From positions 106,356-170,355 of the forward strand of contig JAKLEZ010000013.1 of the NCBI GenBank assembly GCA_022711465.1: a stretch of 64,000 bases of DNA, in the 5' to 3' direction. The stretch comes from Planctomycetota bacterium. GTDB taxonomy: Bacteria > Planctomycetota > Phycisphaerae > UBA1845 > PWPN01. Each line of letters starts with the position of its first letter. Within the stretch, counting starts at the first letter, position 1. Below, one piece after another: positions 26,066-34,524 of this stretch. Position numbers and translations under genes: made by a program. Below the pieces are notes generated by a model that was not told where the DNA came from, searched no databases, and saw only the letters and a list, made by a program, of their open reading frames with translations.

Positions 26066-27477
26066 TTCCTGAACTCGGAGTCCTTGGTGGTTTCCTGCCA
26101 TTTCCTGAGGCGGGTCGAGAGCACCTTCACAACCGCGGCGTACTCCATGTCGCCCACGGCGTTGTGCAGTTCGTCGCCGTCCCGCTTGAGATCGTAGAGC
26201 TGGCTCTCGCTTTGCATGTACTCGACATATTTGAACAGGTCGGTGACGATGGCCCGGGCGATACAGGAAGGCTCGCCGGGCGGCGAGGAGTAACTCACGA
26301 AGGCTTCGTCACGATGGCTGGTCGCCGCCGGGTTGCCCAGGACCGGCAGCAGCGATTGACCGTGTACGACCGGTGAGATTGCCACGCCCGCAAGCTCCAT
26401 GAAGGTCGGGGCGAGATCGACGAGGCTGACGATCCGCTCGATTCTCGCCCCGGGCTTCGTCAGGCTCGGATATCGCACCAGCAGCGGCCCGCGGATGAGC
26501 TCCTCATAGAACGCCGGGCCCGTCGTGAACAGCTGATGGTCGCCCAAGGCCCATCCACTGGTCGATGCATACACGACGGCGGTGTTCTCGCGGAGATTCA
26601 GGTCATTCATCCTTTTGAGCACGCGGCCGATCTGGGTGTCGGTGTACGTCATCATCGTGTAGTACTTCGATCGGGCATCGCGAACCTGGGCCTCGTCCAT
26701 CTTCTGGCCCTTTCTGACCAGGTTCGTGTTGAGCAGTACAGGGGGGCGACGATCGGGGATGGTCTTGACGGACTTGGGCAGCTCGATGGCGTCCGGGGGG
26801 TAGGCATTTACCACTCCGGGCGGGAGAGTCGGCGACTCGGGCTGCTCGACGAAATTCACCCAGAGAAAGAAGGGCTTCTCGCGTGGTTGTGCCAGGTACT
26901 CATTGGCCCGGTCGGCAATCCACTCGGTGAGATGCTGGTCGGCTTTGGCCTCTTTGCCCTGCAGCCACACCTGGTGGTCGAGCCACGACGATGGAGCGCA
27001 GATCGCCGTGTAGTCGGTGAATCCGTGATCCGGGGTGAAGGCCTTCTCCCCGAGCGGCTCCCATTGGCCCACGATCGCACAGACGTAGCCGGCACTGTGC
27101 AGGGCTCCGCTGAAAGTCTCGGCCCCGGCCGGCAACCTGGGTTCGTGGGTCGCGGTCTTGAGGGCATGCGGATACTGGCCGGTCAGGATTGAGGCCCGAC
27201 CAGGAGTGCTCTGCAACGTCGGCGTGTAGCATCGCGGGAAGAACGTGCTCTCCTTGGCCAACTCGTCCAGGTTGGGCGTCTTGATCTGCCGGTGGCCCTC
27301 GAAACCGGTTAGCCCCGCTGCCTGGTGATTGGTCGTGAGAAGAACGATGTTCGGTCGGTTCGCCCCGTCGGCCACCCCCGCCGCGAACAGGGTTATGGTG
27401 AACGCAAATGCCGCCCGCCGCGACCGGCCGCAGGACGCCGGCCGCCTGGACACCGGGAACTCAACCGGGCTAATCAT
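26062..27477 (-). CDS. Secreted sulfatase-fold protein with degenerate active site (probable pseudoenzyme)
   Basis: 471 residues from the ATG at 27477 with GAGGGG six bases upstream; a signal peptide ends near GVADGAN. The alkaline-phosphatase/sulfatase fold is clear from RPNIVLLTT, TPNLDELAKESTFF, RASILTGQYPHA and FYEELIRGPLLVRYP. Many catalytic positions are changed. The first metal motif (usually TDD/TDQQ) is TNH (49-51). The formylglycine position (CxPxR) is Ser90 in STPGR. GKWH is GQWE (137-140). SDHG is STSG (305-308), and the Lys after LGDH is Thr. If it acts at all it is probably not a normal sulfatase. It is divergent from the hydrolase at 27652. Confidence 0.88.
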   Translation of the reverse strand: MISPVEFPVSRRPASCGRSRRAAFAFTITLFAAGVADGANRPNIVLLTTNHQAAGLTGFEGHRQIKTPNLDELAKESTFFPRCYTPTLQSTPGRASILTGQYPHALKTATHEPRLPAGAETFSGALHSAGYVCAIVGQWEPLGEKAFTPDHGFTDYTAICAPSSWLDHQVWLQGKEAKADQHLTEWIADRANEYLAQPREKPFFLWVNFVEQPESPTLPPGVVNAYPPDAIELPKSVKTIPDRRPPVLLNTNLVRKGQKMDEAQVRDARSKYYTMMTYTDTQIGRVLKRMNDLNLRENTAVVYASTSGWALGDHQLFTTGPAFYEELIRGPLLVRYPSLTKPGARIERIVSLVDLAPTFMELAGVAISPVVHGQSLLPVLGNPAATSHRDEAFVSYSSPPGEPSCIARAIVTDLFKYVEYMQSESQLYDLKRDGDELHNAVGDMEYAAVVKVLSTRLRKWQETTKDSEFRK

Positions 27478-27594
27478 ACAGGCCCCTCGTTGCCGCATGC
27501 GTGCTGTAGTCCGATCATTGATCCCGGTGATCCTACCCGTGAGTCTCAGACAACGCTACATCTCGACCGGGTGGGACGGCGAGCGACCGGTCGC

Positions 27595-27600
27595 TATAAT
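27595..27600 (+). promoter_or_regulatory. Candidate -10 element upstream of the alpha/beta hydrolase gene
   Basis: A perfect TATAAT lies 52 bases before the ATG at 27652 in the divergent gap. No good -35 is found 16-18 bases upstream, so the call is weak. Confidence 0.4.
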
Positions 27601-27651
27601 CATACCCCTTCCGATTCCCGGGGATGCGGATGCGAGACAAGGAGCCACCGC

Positions 27652-28707
27652 ATGAGGTGCCGTCGATGGCTGGTCGCTGCGCTGCTGGGTAATCTTCTAG
27701 GTGGTCCGGACGCGGCGAGAGCCGTCTCTCCGACGACGGCCGAGGGCGGCAAGCGCGAGGACGTGGTCACCGCCGTGCCAGGTCGCGTGGACACCGTCCG
27801 GCACGAGTGGTCGGATTCCCAACGTCGGCGTGCGATACCCGTCAAGCTCTACTTTCCCGCCCAGGGCCAAGGTCCATACCCTGTCATCGTGTTCTCCCAC
27901 GGGTTGGGCGGCTCGCGCGACGGATACGAATACCTCGGTCGCCATTGGGCCGGTCAGGGGTACGTCTCGGTACACCTGCAACACGAAGGCAGCGACCGCG
28001 AAGTCTGGTCGCGGAGCGGCGAAGGCATGCGGGCACTCCGAGCGGCGGCCGCCAATCCCCTCAACGCCATCGATCGACCGCGCGACGTCCGCTTCGCGAT
28101 CGATCAACTCGTCCGTCTCAATCGAGAGGATCCCGCCCTCAAGGGCCGGCTCGATCTGGACCGCATCGGCGTAGCCGGCCACTCCTTCGGCGCTCATACC
28201 GCCCTGATGGTGGCCGGGCAGGCGATGGTCGGCCCATTGGGCCGGGAGACGACGTTCGCCGATCCTCGGGTCAAGGCGGCCATCGCGATGAGCGCTCCCG
28301 TCCCAGCCCGCCGAGACAGACTCGACCGCGTATACGCCGGCGTGACCATCGCCTGCCTGCATATGACCGGCACGCGCGACGACAGCCCGATCGGCGAGAC
28401 TGCGGCGGCCGACCGGCGAATCCCCTTTGACCATATCCGGGGAGGCGATCAGTACCTCGTGACGTTCGCGGGAGCCGACCACATGGTCTTCAGCGGGCGA
28501 CGGCTCGCCGTCGGGGCGAACGCCCAGGATGCCCGTTTTCAGGAACTGATCCTGCAGGGCTCAACCGCCTTCTGGAACGTATACCTCAAGGGTGACAGGC
28601 GAGCTAAGGCTTGGTTGATGCAAGGGGGATTCGAACATGCACTCGGCAAGGACGGGCGGTTGGAGAAGCGAACGGCTCAGTCAACACCGGCTACTCATCC
28701 CAGGTGA
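27652..28707 (+). CDS. Secreted alpha/beta hydrolase (dienelactone hydrolase / PAF-acetylhydrolase-like)
   Basis: 351 residues; AAGGAG lies eight bases before the ATG, and the N-terminus is a signal peptide (RRWLVAALLGNLLG ... ARA). The hydrolase fold shows in YPVIVFSHGLGGSRDGYEYLGRHWA (oxyanion region), IGVAGHSFGAHTALMVAG (nucleophile elbow GHSFG) and TFAGADHMVFSG (catalytic His). Before the fold is RRRAIPVKLYFP, the usual N-terminal strand of this group. Members hydrolyse esters; the natural substrate is unknown. Confidence 0.85.
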   Translation: MRCRRWLVAALLGNLLGGPDAARAVSPTTAEGGKREDVVTAVPGRVDTVRHEWSDSQRRRAIPVKLYFPAQGQGPYPVIVFSHGLGGSRDGYEYLGRHWAGQGYVSVHLQHEGSDREVWSRSGEGMRALRAAAANPLNAIDRPRDVRFAIDQLVRLNREDPALKGRLDLDRIGVAGHSFGAHTALMVAGQAMVGPLGRETTFADPRVKAAIAMSAPVPARRDRLDRVYAGVTIACLHMTGTRDDSPIGETAAADRRIPFDHIRGGDQYLVTFAGADHMVFSGRRLAVGANAQDARFQELILQGSTAFWNVYLKGDRRAKAWLMQGGFEHALGKDGRLEKRTAQSTPATHPR

Positions 28708-28745
28708 CGTGTGGGGGCAGCTGGCTTGCGGCTGCACAAGTCGCG

Positions 28746-28835
28746 TCAGCAGAGCGCTGCGTAGGTCAGGAACGTCAGAACGATAATCTTGACTTTCCGG
28801 GCGAAGAAATCGAAGATGACCAGCGACATGTCCAT
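28746..28835 (-). CDS. 29-residue predicted membrane peptide
   Basis: The ATG at 28835 has AGGGAAG about five bases upstream, and the TGA is at 28746-28748. The product starts MDMSLVIFDFF, then ARKVK, then the hydrophobic run IIVLTFLTYAALC. It would form one short membrane helix with a positive patch. It lies between the hydrolase (plus) and the PEP-CTERM gene (plus) on the opposite strand. No homologue is recognised, and a chance ORF cannot be excluded. Confidence 0.45.
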   Translation of the reverse strand: MDMSLVIFDFFARKVKIIVLTFLTYAALC

Positions 28836-29320
28836 GCGTTCTTCCCTGCCTTGTTGCTTCCACCGGCCGTGTCCCCACACGCCGTGACTGTGGTTCAGGC
28901 AAGCCTCATTCCCACACCATGCTCCCGGCCAAGGTCGCTCCTGGATGCCGCGATCAGGCGTAAACTATTTATTTATATAGACTTACAGGTGTATCCGCGC
29001 CTCGTTAAAATGGGTTGACTTTAGCGGATATGACGACTGACCGCATCAAGGCGACAGCCTCTTCCCCGCCCGCGGCTGGGTCCGTGCTCTCGCTCAGCTT
29101 TAGGTTGTTGGCAGAAAAGAGGTTAGACGAGCAGGCGATGCAACGTCATATCGTCTGACGCGAAACCGCCTTGATGTCTTGGTAGACTAGGCCGGCGAGT
29201 GCCCGATAGGCGGGCCCGCTCTCAGTTGTGAGTGCCGTTGACAGCGTCGACGGCCGACCGGGGGGGGAGATAAGGGCACCCCAGTACCGAAATCCCGGAA
29301 GGCGAGAGGGAGAATCGTGG
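28836..29320. other. Intergenic region with AT-rich block and crossed inverted repeats
   Basis: 485 bases. An AT-rich block (28961-28982, with TTTATTTATATAG) stands out in this GC-rich window and could hold a promoter on either strand. GATATGACG (29027-29035) and CATCAAGGCG (29044-29053) have exact inverted partners CGTCATATC (29144-29152) and CGCCTTGATG (29167-29176). The order is interleaved, so both stems together would form a pseudoknot. A further CCTCTT/AAGAGG pair (29058-29063 and 29117-29122) lies inside. No known RNA family was recognised. Confidence 0.4.
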
Positions 29321-29942
29321 ATGAAGGGGAAAGTGGCGGCGATCCTGGTTTTGTTGGCTGGTCCGGCGGTATCCACTGGCGCGGTGATCAATCTTCAGCT
29401 TCCGGGGGGGGGCGACCCACGCCCGCGTGTCACCCGGCGAGAGCTTCGTCGTCGAAGTGGTGCTGGACCTGGAAGGTGAGGAGAAGGTCGCTGGCTTTGA
29501 GGCCCAGCTTCGCGACTCGACGGGGAGCGGGAAGCTGACCTGGACCAAGCGTACCTGGGGCGGCAGTCTCAGCGCCGGGACGGGTCCCATCGCCGATCCG
29601 GCCAAGGTGCCCTTCAAGACGGGCGGCTTCCCGGCCATGATCCCTGCACCAGGAACTGAGCCCGAATCGCCGGCGGGCTTGGCGGTCTCCATCGGCCTTC
29701 TTGCCAGCGACGGCTACGGACGGGCGGATATTCAGCCTTGGATGGAGCAGCTGACGCTGAAGCTCTCTCTTGCTTCGGGTCGGGAACCCTACGTGATCAG
29801 CCTCGAGGGCGGCCAGATCCTGTTCGAAGAGAACGGCAATGCAGTGCCCCTCCGAATCGGCACCGCGGTGACGATACCGGAACCGGCCAGCCCTCTGCTC
29901 TTGGCCTTCGGTAGCCTGCTCGTTTACCGTCGCCGCGGCTGA
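29321..29942 (+). pseudogene. PEP-CTERM secreted protein, reading frame broken at a poly-G tract
   Basis: The ATG at 29321 has AGGGAGA upstream and encodes a signal peptide (KGKVAAILVLLAGPAVSTGA) followed by VINLQLPGGG. A run of nine G (29404-29412) then shifts the frame. With eight G the frame joins ARVSPGESFVVEVVLDLEG and continues to the end. The body looks like a cohesin-like beta domain (SPGESFVVEVVLDL, AGFEAQLRD). The C-terminus is a PEP-CTERM sorting signal: IPEPASP, a hydrophobic stretch LLLAFGSLLVY, then RRRG. The shift may be an assembly error, phase variation, slippage or decay. The intact 3' frame is 29427-29942. Confidence 0.82.
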
Positions 29943-30045
29943 TGCAGGCGCGAGGCTCGGTGGGGGCCCTCAGCCGGGATGGTCAAGCCCCTGGCTGCGA
30001 CCGGCAGGTCGGATCGCATGGAATCAGACCGGCTGCGGCCGCCGA

Positions 30046-30600
30046 TCAGATGTACTCGCGGAACAACTCCTTGCTGGGGCCGGGGATGACCACCGAAGAC
30101 ACGAGCAGGCCCTTTTCGCGGACCAGCTGAGCCCCGGCCTCGACGCCGGCGCGACAGTCGGCCACGGTTCCCGCCATGAGGGCAAAGCCCTTGCCGCCCA
30201 AGGCCATGGCCAGATGGATGCGGTAGAGGGTGATGGCCGCGGCTTTGGCGGCGGCGTCGGCCGCTTCGAGAATGCTGGCTGCCGAGAAGGACTCGATGAT
30301 GCCGACCGCGCCGGGTCGATCGTCATCGAGCTGTACCGATTGCCCGAGGGCACGGAACACTGACTCGTGAATGTTGGGGATAGTGATGTGGTCAATGACC
30401 CCGTCCGGCGCGGCGGCCAAACCGGCGGCCATGCTGGCCCGGACCGCCGCGATGTTGCCTGTGACCACGTTGATGAACTTGCCCGAGCAGATCGTCCGGC
30501 CGAGAACAAGCTCGACATCCGCCGCCTTGAGCATCGCATCCTGGACGGCCAGCCCAATGCCGACGCTGCTCAGTTCGATCATGCCAATGGCTTCGCGCAT
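30046..30600 (-). CDS. pduT: Bacterial microcompartment shell protein with tandem BMC domains (PduT-like)
   Basis: 184 residues from the ATG at 30600 (MREAIGMIELSSVGIG); GAGGA lies ten bases upstream. Two BMC domains follow each other: residues 3-90 and about 95-184 (AVGIIESFSAASILEAADAAAKAA ... VIPGP). The first has RTICSGKF with Cys38, the position that binds a 4Fe-4S cluster in Salmonella PduT. It would form a pseudohexameric trimer that may pass electrons across the shell. It lies 16 bases after pduS. No other shell gene is in the window. Confidence 0.9.
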   Translation of the reverse strand: MREAIGMIELSSVGIGLAVQDAMLKAADVELVLGRTICSGKFINVVTGNIAAVRASMAAGLAAAPDGVIDHITIPNIHESVFRALGQSVQLDDDRPGAVGIIESFSAASILEAADAAAKAAAITLYRIHLAMALGGKGFALMAGTVADCRAGVEAGAQLVREKGLLVSSVVIPGPSKELFREYI

Positions 30601-30616
30601 AGTTCTCAAATCCTCG

Positions 30617-31921
30617 TCATGCTTCGATCGTAATGGCATCCTTGGCCAGGCTGACGGTTCCCGTGATGCTGGCGTGGATCACCGCACCCAGCTGCCCCTC
30701 GGACGGGCGGGCCACGACGTCTCCGGCCGTGACCTGGTCGCCGCTCCGGACCACCGGCAGGGCAGGGGCGCCCACGTGTTGCTTGAGTGGTAGGTGGACA
30801 CGTCGCGGCTGGTACGGGCGCTTGAGCATCGGGCCCTTGTTGACGAAGTCGGCAAGCCCCAGCTTGGCGAGCAGTCGCTGCAAGGGTACACGGCGGTTGT
30901 CGAGATGCAGCCTCGGCCGCGCCTCGACTGCGTCGACCTCCCACTTGCGGCCTTCGGACATCAGCCGACGCTTGTTCTGGCCGCACACACTCTTCGGATC
31001 GAGATCCTCCGGGCAGGAGATCATCGTACACAGGTTGCACTCGCAGCAGAACAGCGTGCCCAGGGTGCTGGCCTCACCGGTCTGGCTGTAGACCAGGGAT
31101 CTCATGGCCTTGTGCGGCTCGATCGGGTGGCCCAGCAGGTAACGGGGGCAGAGCTCGGTGCAGAAAGAGCACTGGTCGCAGGCGCTGGCCCCAACCCGCG
31201 AAATCGTGGGCCAATCCTTGCGGTAGCGGGCGATGAGCATGTGGTCGTCGGGCAACACGATCAGGCCGCCGGTCGTCTTGGTGATCGGCTCATCGAAACT
31301 GGTGCACAACCGGCCCATCATCACCCCGCCCACGAGGGCCGCCGGCTTGTCCACCGTGGCTCCGCCGGCAAGCTCGATCGCCTCGCGGAAGCTGGTGCCG
31401 ACCGGGACGCCGATGGTCACCGGATCCCTGACCGCACCGGCCACGGTCAGGAACTTGTGGGTGACCGGCACACCTTGGGCGATGTTGTAGGCCGTCTCGA
31501 CGTTGGTGACGACCGCTCCGACTGCCAGCGGAATCCTGCCCGGCGGGATGACCCGGCCGGTCACGTCGTAAACCAGGATGAACTCATCCCCGGTGGGATA
31601 GCTGTCGGCCAACTCCGCGATCCGCATGGTCGCCGGGAGCTTCGGGGTCAGCAACTCGATGACGTCGTGGTACTTGTACTTGATGCCGATGACGGCCTCT
31701 TTGGCCCCCACCAGTTGCCGGGCCCGCTCCAGCCCGGCGATGACCTGGTCGGGGAACTCGCGGAGCATCTCCTTGTCCTTGTGCAGCAGCGGTTCGCACT
31801 CGGCCGCGTTCAGGATGATGACCTCCGCCGCAGCCCGGAGCTTCACATGGGTCGGGAATCCGGCGCCCCCGGCCCCGACGACCCCACACGACTGGATTGT
31901 GTCAATGGTTATCTCTGCCAT
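30617..31921 (-). CDS. pduS: PduS-like iron-sulfur flavoprotein (RnfC-type, SLBB domain; cobalamin reductase)
   Basis: 434 residues. The N-terminal GVVGAGGAGFPTHVKL is the RnfC/Nqo1 FMN-NADH motif, and ILNAAECEPLLHKDKE follows. An SLBB-type domain lies about 155-200. Two 4Fe-4S motifs are present: CDQCSFCTELCP (248-259) and CCECNLCTMISCP (292-304). The C-terminal part has a barrel-sandwich-like segment (PLKQHVGAPALPVVRSGDQV). In Salmonella PduS reduces cobalamin for PduO and binds PduT. Here pduT follows directly, and a PduO-type enzyme lies at 17677. Confidence 0.92.
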   Translation of the reverse strand: MAEITIDTIQSCGVVGAGGAGFPTHVKLRAAAEVIILNAAECEPLLHKDKEMLREFPDQVIAGLERARQLVGAKEAVIGIKYKYHDVIELLTPKLPATMRIAELADSYPTGDEFILVYDVTGRVIPPGRIPLAVGAVVTNVETAYNIAQGVPVTHKFLTVAGAVRDPVTIGVPVGTSFREAIELAGGATVDKPAALVGGVMMGRLCTSFDEPITKTTGGLIVLPDDHMLIARYRKDWPTISRVGASACDQCSFCTELCPRYLLGHPIEPHKAMRSLVYSQTGEASTLGTLFCCECNLCTMISCPEDLDPKSVCGQNKRRLMSEGRKWEVDAVEARPRLHLDNRRVPLQRLLAKLGLADFVNKGPMLKRPYQPRRVHLPLKQHVGAPALPVVRSGDQVTAGDVVARPSEGQLGAVIHASITGTVSLAKDAITIEA

Positions 31922-32035
31922 ATCTACCGCCGAGCCTGCCTTGGGCCGCCTTCAACCCGGCGGCTGACGCCGACAGTGTAGCCGAGAGCTGGACCCGGTT
32001 CCAGAACGTGGAAGGCGACCTGCGGAGACGCCCGG

Positions 32036-33016
32036 CTAGGGCTGGCTTTCGGCAACGGTGGGCACCAGCTTGAAGGAGATCGGGCCGTTAGAGGTACGAA
32101 ACTCGATCTGGCCTCCGCCGCCGTTGAGCTCCGCCTCGACGTGGGCACTGCTGGTCCTCAGAGCGCCGACCTGGGTCGTTCCGAAGTCCGTGGAGACCCG
32201 GCCGTTGCTCGTGTCCAGCCGGAGCTGGGCCGCGACGGTGGAAGGCAAATGTACCTTGATGCCGCCATTGGCGGACGACACGCGGACCTCCGGCTTGGGA
32301 GGCAGCCATCCCGTCTCCAGCTCAACCGGGCTGTTGGTCGTCTCCAGGTGGATGTTACCCCGCGTGCTCATGGCCCGAATCCGGCCGTTGCTTGTTCTTG
32401 CCTGGACTTGCTTGCTGCCGACCCGCCGGAGCTCCACGGGACCGTTGGAGGAAAGCGCTTCGACATCGCCGGTAACATCCTCGAGCGAGACGGCGCCGTT
32501 GCTGGTCGTGGCCTTCACCCGGCCATCGATCCTGGCGGTGCGAATCGGGCCGTTCGAGGTGTGCAGCTTCAGGTCCCGAGCGGCATCGGTCACTTGGATA
32601 CGGCCGTTGCTGGTTCGAATATCCATCGCCATGGCGGGCGGAACGACGATCTCGAAACTCGCACCGGCGTTGAGGTTCGGTTCGATCGGGAACTCGGCCA
32701 CGATGTGCAGGGTGTCCGGCCGGCCGGCTTCACGTCCAGTCCGGATCTTGATGCGTTCGAGGACTTCCAGGGCGGCTTCGACGGTCGTGGCCGAGGCGGT
32801 CTTGGTGCCCGAGACGCTCGCCTCGCGGACCGCGGGATCGCAACGGACCTCCACACCGCCGTTCCGCGTCTCGACCACGAGCGAGGACACGCCCTGGATG
32901 TCCGCTGTCTGGCGGAACTCCGCTCGTTGGGTCACATAGAAGTGGCCATTGTAGGTGCATCCACAGAGGCCGGCCGCAGCCAGGCTCACAATCCACATGC
33001 GTCGTTTCGCGGTCAT
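32036..33016 (-). CDS. DUF4097-type beta-repeat lipoprotein (putative adhesin)
   Basis: 326 residues from the ATG at 33016, with GAGGA seven bases upstream; longer frames to 33091 are less likely. The signal ends with lipobox LCGC. From about residue 115 on, a motif of the form (T/S)SNGxI/V recurs about ten times at roughly 20-residue spacing (TSNGRI, TSNGPI, TSNGAV, SSNGPV, TTNSPV, SANGGI and others). This is the right-handed beta-helix pattern of DUF4097. Family members are cell-surface or periplasmic, and the function is unknown. Codon use looks like that of its neighbours. Confidence 0.85.
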   Translation of the reverse strand: MTAKRRMWIVSLAAAGLCGCTYNGHFYVTQRAEFRQTADIQGVSSLVVETRNGGVEVRCDPAVREASVSGTKTASATTVEAALEVLERIKIRTGREAGRPDTLHIVAEFPIEPNLNAGASFEIVVPPAMAMDIRTSNGRIQVTDAARDLKLHTSNGPIRTARIDGRVKATTSNGAVSLEDVTGDVEALSSNGPVELRRVGSKQVQARTSNGRIRAMSTRGNIHLETTNSPVELETGWLPPKPEVRVSSANGGIKVHLPSTVAAQLRLDTSNGRVSTDFGTTQVGALRTSSAHVEAELNGGGGQIEFRTSNGPISFKLVPTVAESQP

Positions 33017-33233
33017 GTCGGTTTCCTCATTCCAGGCGGAAGTGTTCGCTGTCGTCGGCGCGGCGCGGTGCCCTTTCAACATCAGACCCAACTCGAGATC
33101 AGAAGTTGGTGATCAACGCGCGTCTTGGCCGACGAATTTCCGACGTCGATCTCGCCGGGTGCCATCCGCCGGCCACCCGTGGGTCTCACTTGATCGAGAC
33201 ATCGGGCCGCATGCGGCCAACCGCTTCACAGAC

Positions 33234-33605
33234 TCACCCGGCCGACGTGACCCCAAGCGATAAGAGCGCCTCTTGCTCGGTGGGGTGGATGTCGAAGAGC
33301 TTGTTCACGCCGGTGATCCTGAAGAGCTGCTGGAGCTCCGTGCGCAGGCCGCACAGGACCAGCCTGCCCTTGATGGCCTGTATCTTCTTGCGCAGTTCAA
33401 TCAGCGTGCTCATCGCCGAAGAGGACATCGACTTGACCCTGGTGAAGTCGATGATCAGCTTCTTGCACGCTCGATCGTCCACCAGGGCGTAGAGGCCCGC
33501 AGCCATGGCCTCCAGCCGCGGCGCGTCCACGATGGCCGTGTCATTGATCGTTGCCACGGTCACATCTCTCAGGGTCTGAACGAGCAGTGGTGACGGAACG
33601 GCCAT
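33234..33605 (-). CDS. STAS-domain protein (anti-sigma factor antagonist, RsbV/SpoIIAA-like)
   Basis: 123 residues. The STAS fold covers nearly the whole chain: VATINDTAIVDAPRLEAMAAGL, KKLIIDFTRVKSMSSSAMSTLIEL (the Ser cluster includes the usual phosphorylated Ser), KGRLVLCGLRTELQQLFRITGVNKLFDI. Members switch an anti-sigma factor on or off by binding when unphosphorylated. No partner kinase or sigma factor gene is adjacent. AGGCGAGG lies a few bases before the ATG. Confidence 0.88.
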   Translation of the reverse strand: MAVPSPLLVQTLRDVTVATINDTAIVDAPRLEAMAAGLYALVDDRACKKLIIDFTRVKSMSSSAMSTLIELRKKIQAIKGRLVLCGLRTELQQLFRITGVNKLFDIHPTEQEALLSLGVTSAG

Positions 33606-33718
33606 GGAACACCTCGCCTCGACTATGCCAAGAACGCATTCTACTCCGGTTCGACCGCCTTAGCGAGTCCCGGGGGCTTTACACGGCGGCATGGAGCGGG
33701 GTATTTTTACGCTGCATC

Positions 33719-34330
33719 ATGATCACTATCCTCTCCGCAACCGTGCTTCTGATCCTGGTGATGGACCCTCTGGGTAACGTCCCCCTCTTCCTGGTCGCGC
33801 TTCGGGACGTCGCTCCCGACCGACATCGCCGGGTGGTAACCCGCGAGCTTTGCATCGCCTTGGTGGTGATGGTGATCTTCCTGTTCTTCGGTCGGCATAT
33901 CCTGCAGCTGTTCCAGATCTCCCAGCATGCGTTGAGCATCGCCGGCGGCATCATTCTCTTCCTGATTGCGGTCCGCATGATTTTCCCGTCCACGGGAGGT
34001 CCTTTTGGCGATGCTCCGAGCGGTGAGCCGTTCATCGTTCCGCTGGCCATCCCCCTGGTCGCCGGCCCTTCCACCCTCATCACCCTGACCCTGCTGGTGT
34101 CCCGCGAGCCGGACCGCTGGCCCGGGTTTCTTCTGGCCCTCATCCTGGCCTGGCTGGTATCGGTTGTCGTGCTCCTGGCCTCGAACCTGCTCAGTCGGCT
34201 CCTGACCGAGAAAGGCCTCATTGCCCTGGAACGTCTGATGGGCATGATCCTGACTGCCGTGGCGGTCCAGATGCTCATGACCGGCGTCGGAGAGGCGATC
34301 GTCCAGTTTCGCTCGGCTAACCAGGGGTGA
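33719..34330 (+). CDS. MarC family integral membrane protein
   Basis: 203 residues from the ATG at 33719; no strong ribosome binding site is present. Six membrane helices are predicted. Family marks are LILVMDPLGNVPLFLVAL at the N-terminus, ALSIAGGIILFLIAVRMIF, the PLAIPLVAGPSTLITL loop and ERLMGMILTAVAVQMLMTGV at the C-terminus. MarC proteins are predicted inner-membrane transporters of uncertain substrate; they do not cause multiple antibiotic resistance despite the name. It is divergent from the STAS gene with a gap of 113 bases. Confidence 0.9.
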   Translation: MITILSATVLLILVMDPLGNVPLFLVALRDVAPDRHRRVVTRELCIALVVMVIFLFFGRHILQLFQISQHALSIAGGIILFLIAVRMIFPSTGGPFGDAPSGEPFIVPLAIPLVAGPSTLITLTLLVSREPDRWPGFLLALILAWLVSVVVLLASNLLSRLLTEKGLIALERLMGMILTAVAVQMLMTGVGEAIVQFRSANQG

Positions 34331-34524
34331 TATGCCGATCGCTTCCGGGCGGCTGGTGCCGAGGTCGACGCGGATGGCCGCCGGATTGGGCCCCGCGATT
34401 TGTGGTCTTCTTCCTAACGGGTGTTGCGGCCTCGCGTCAGTTGGGGGATGTGGAACTTCCGCCTTGCTCAGGCGTCCAAGGGAGGGGCTTTGGATAATCC
34501 GGCCGTCTACGAGAGGAGTATGCT

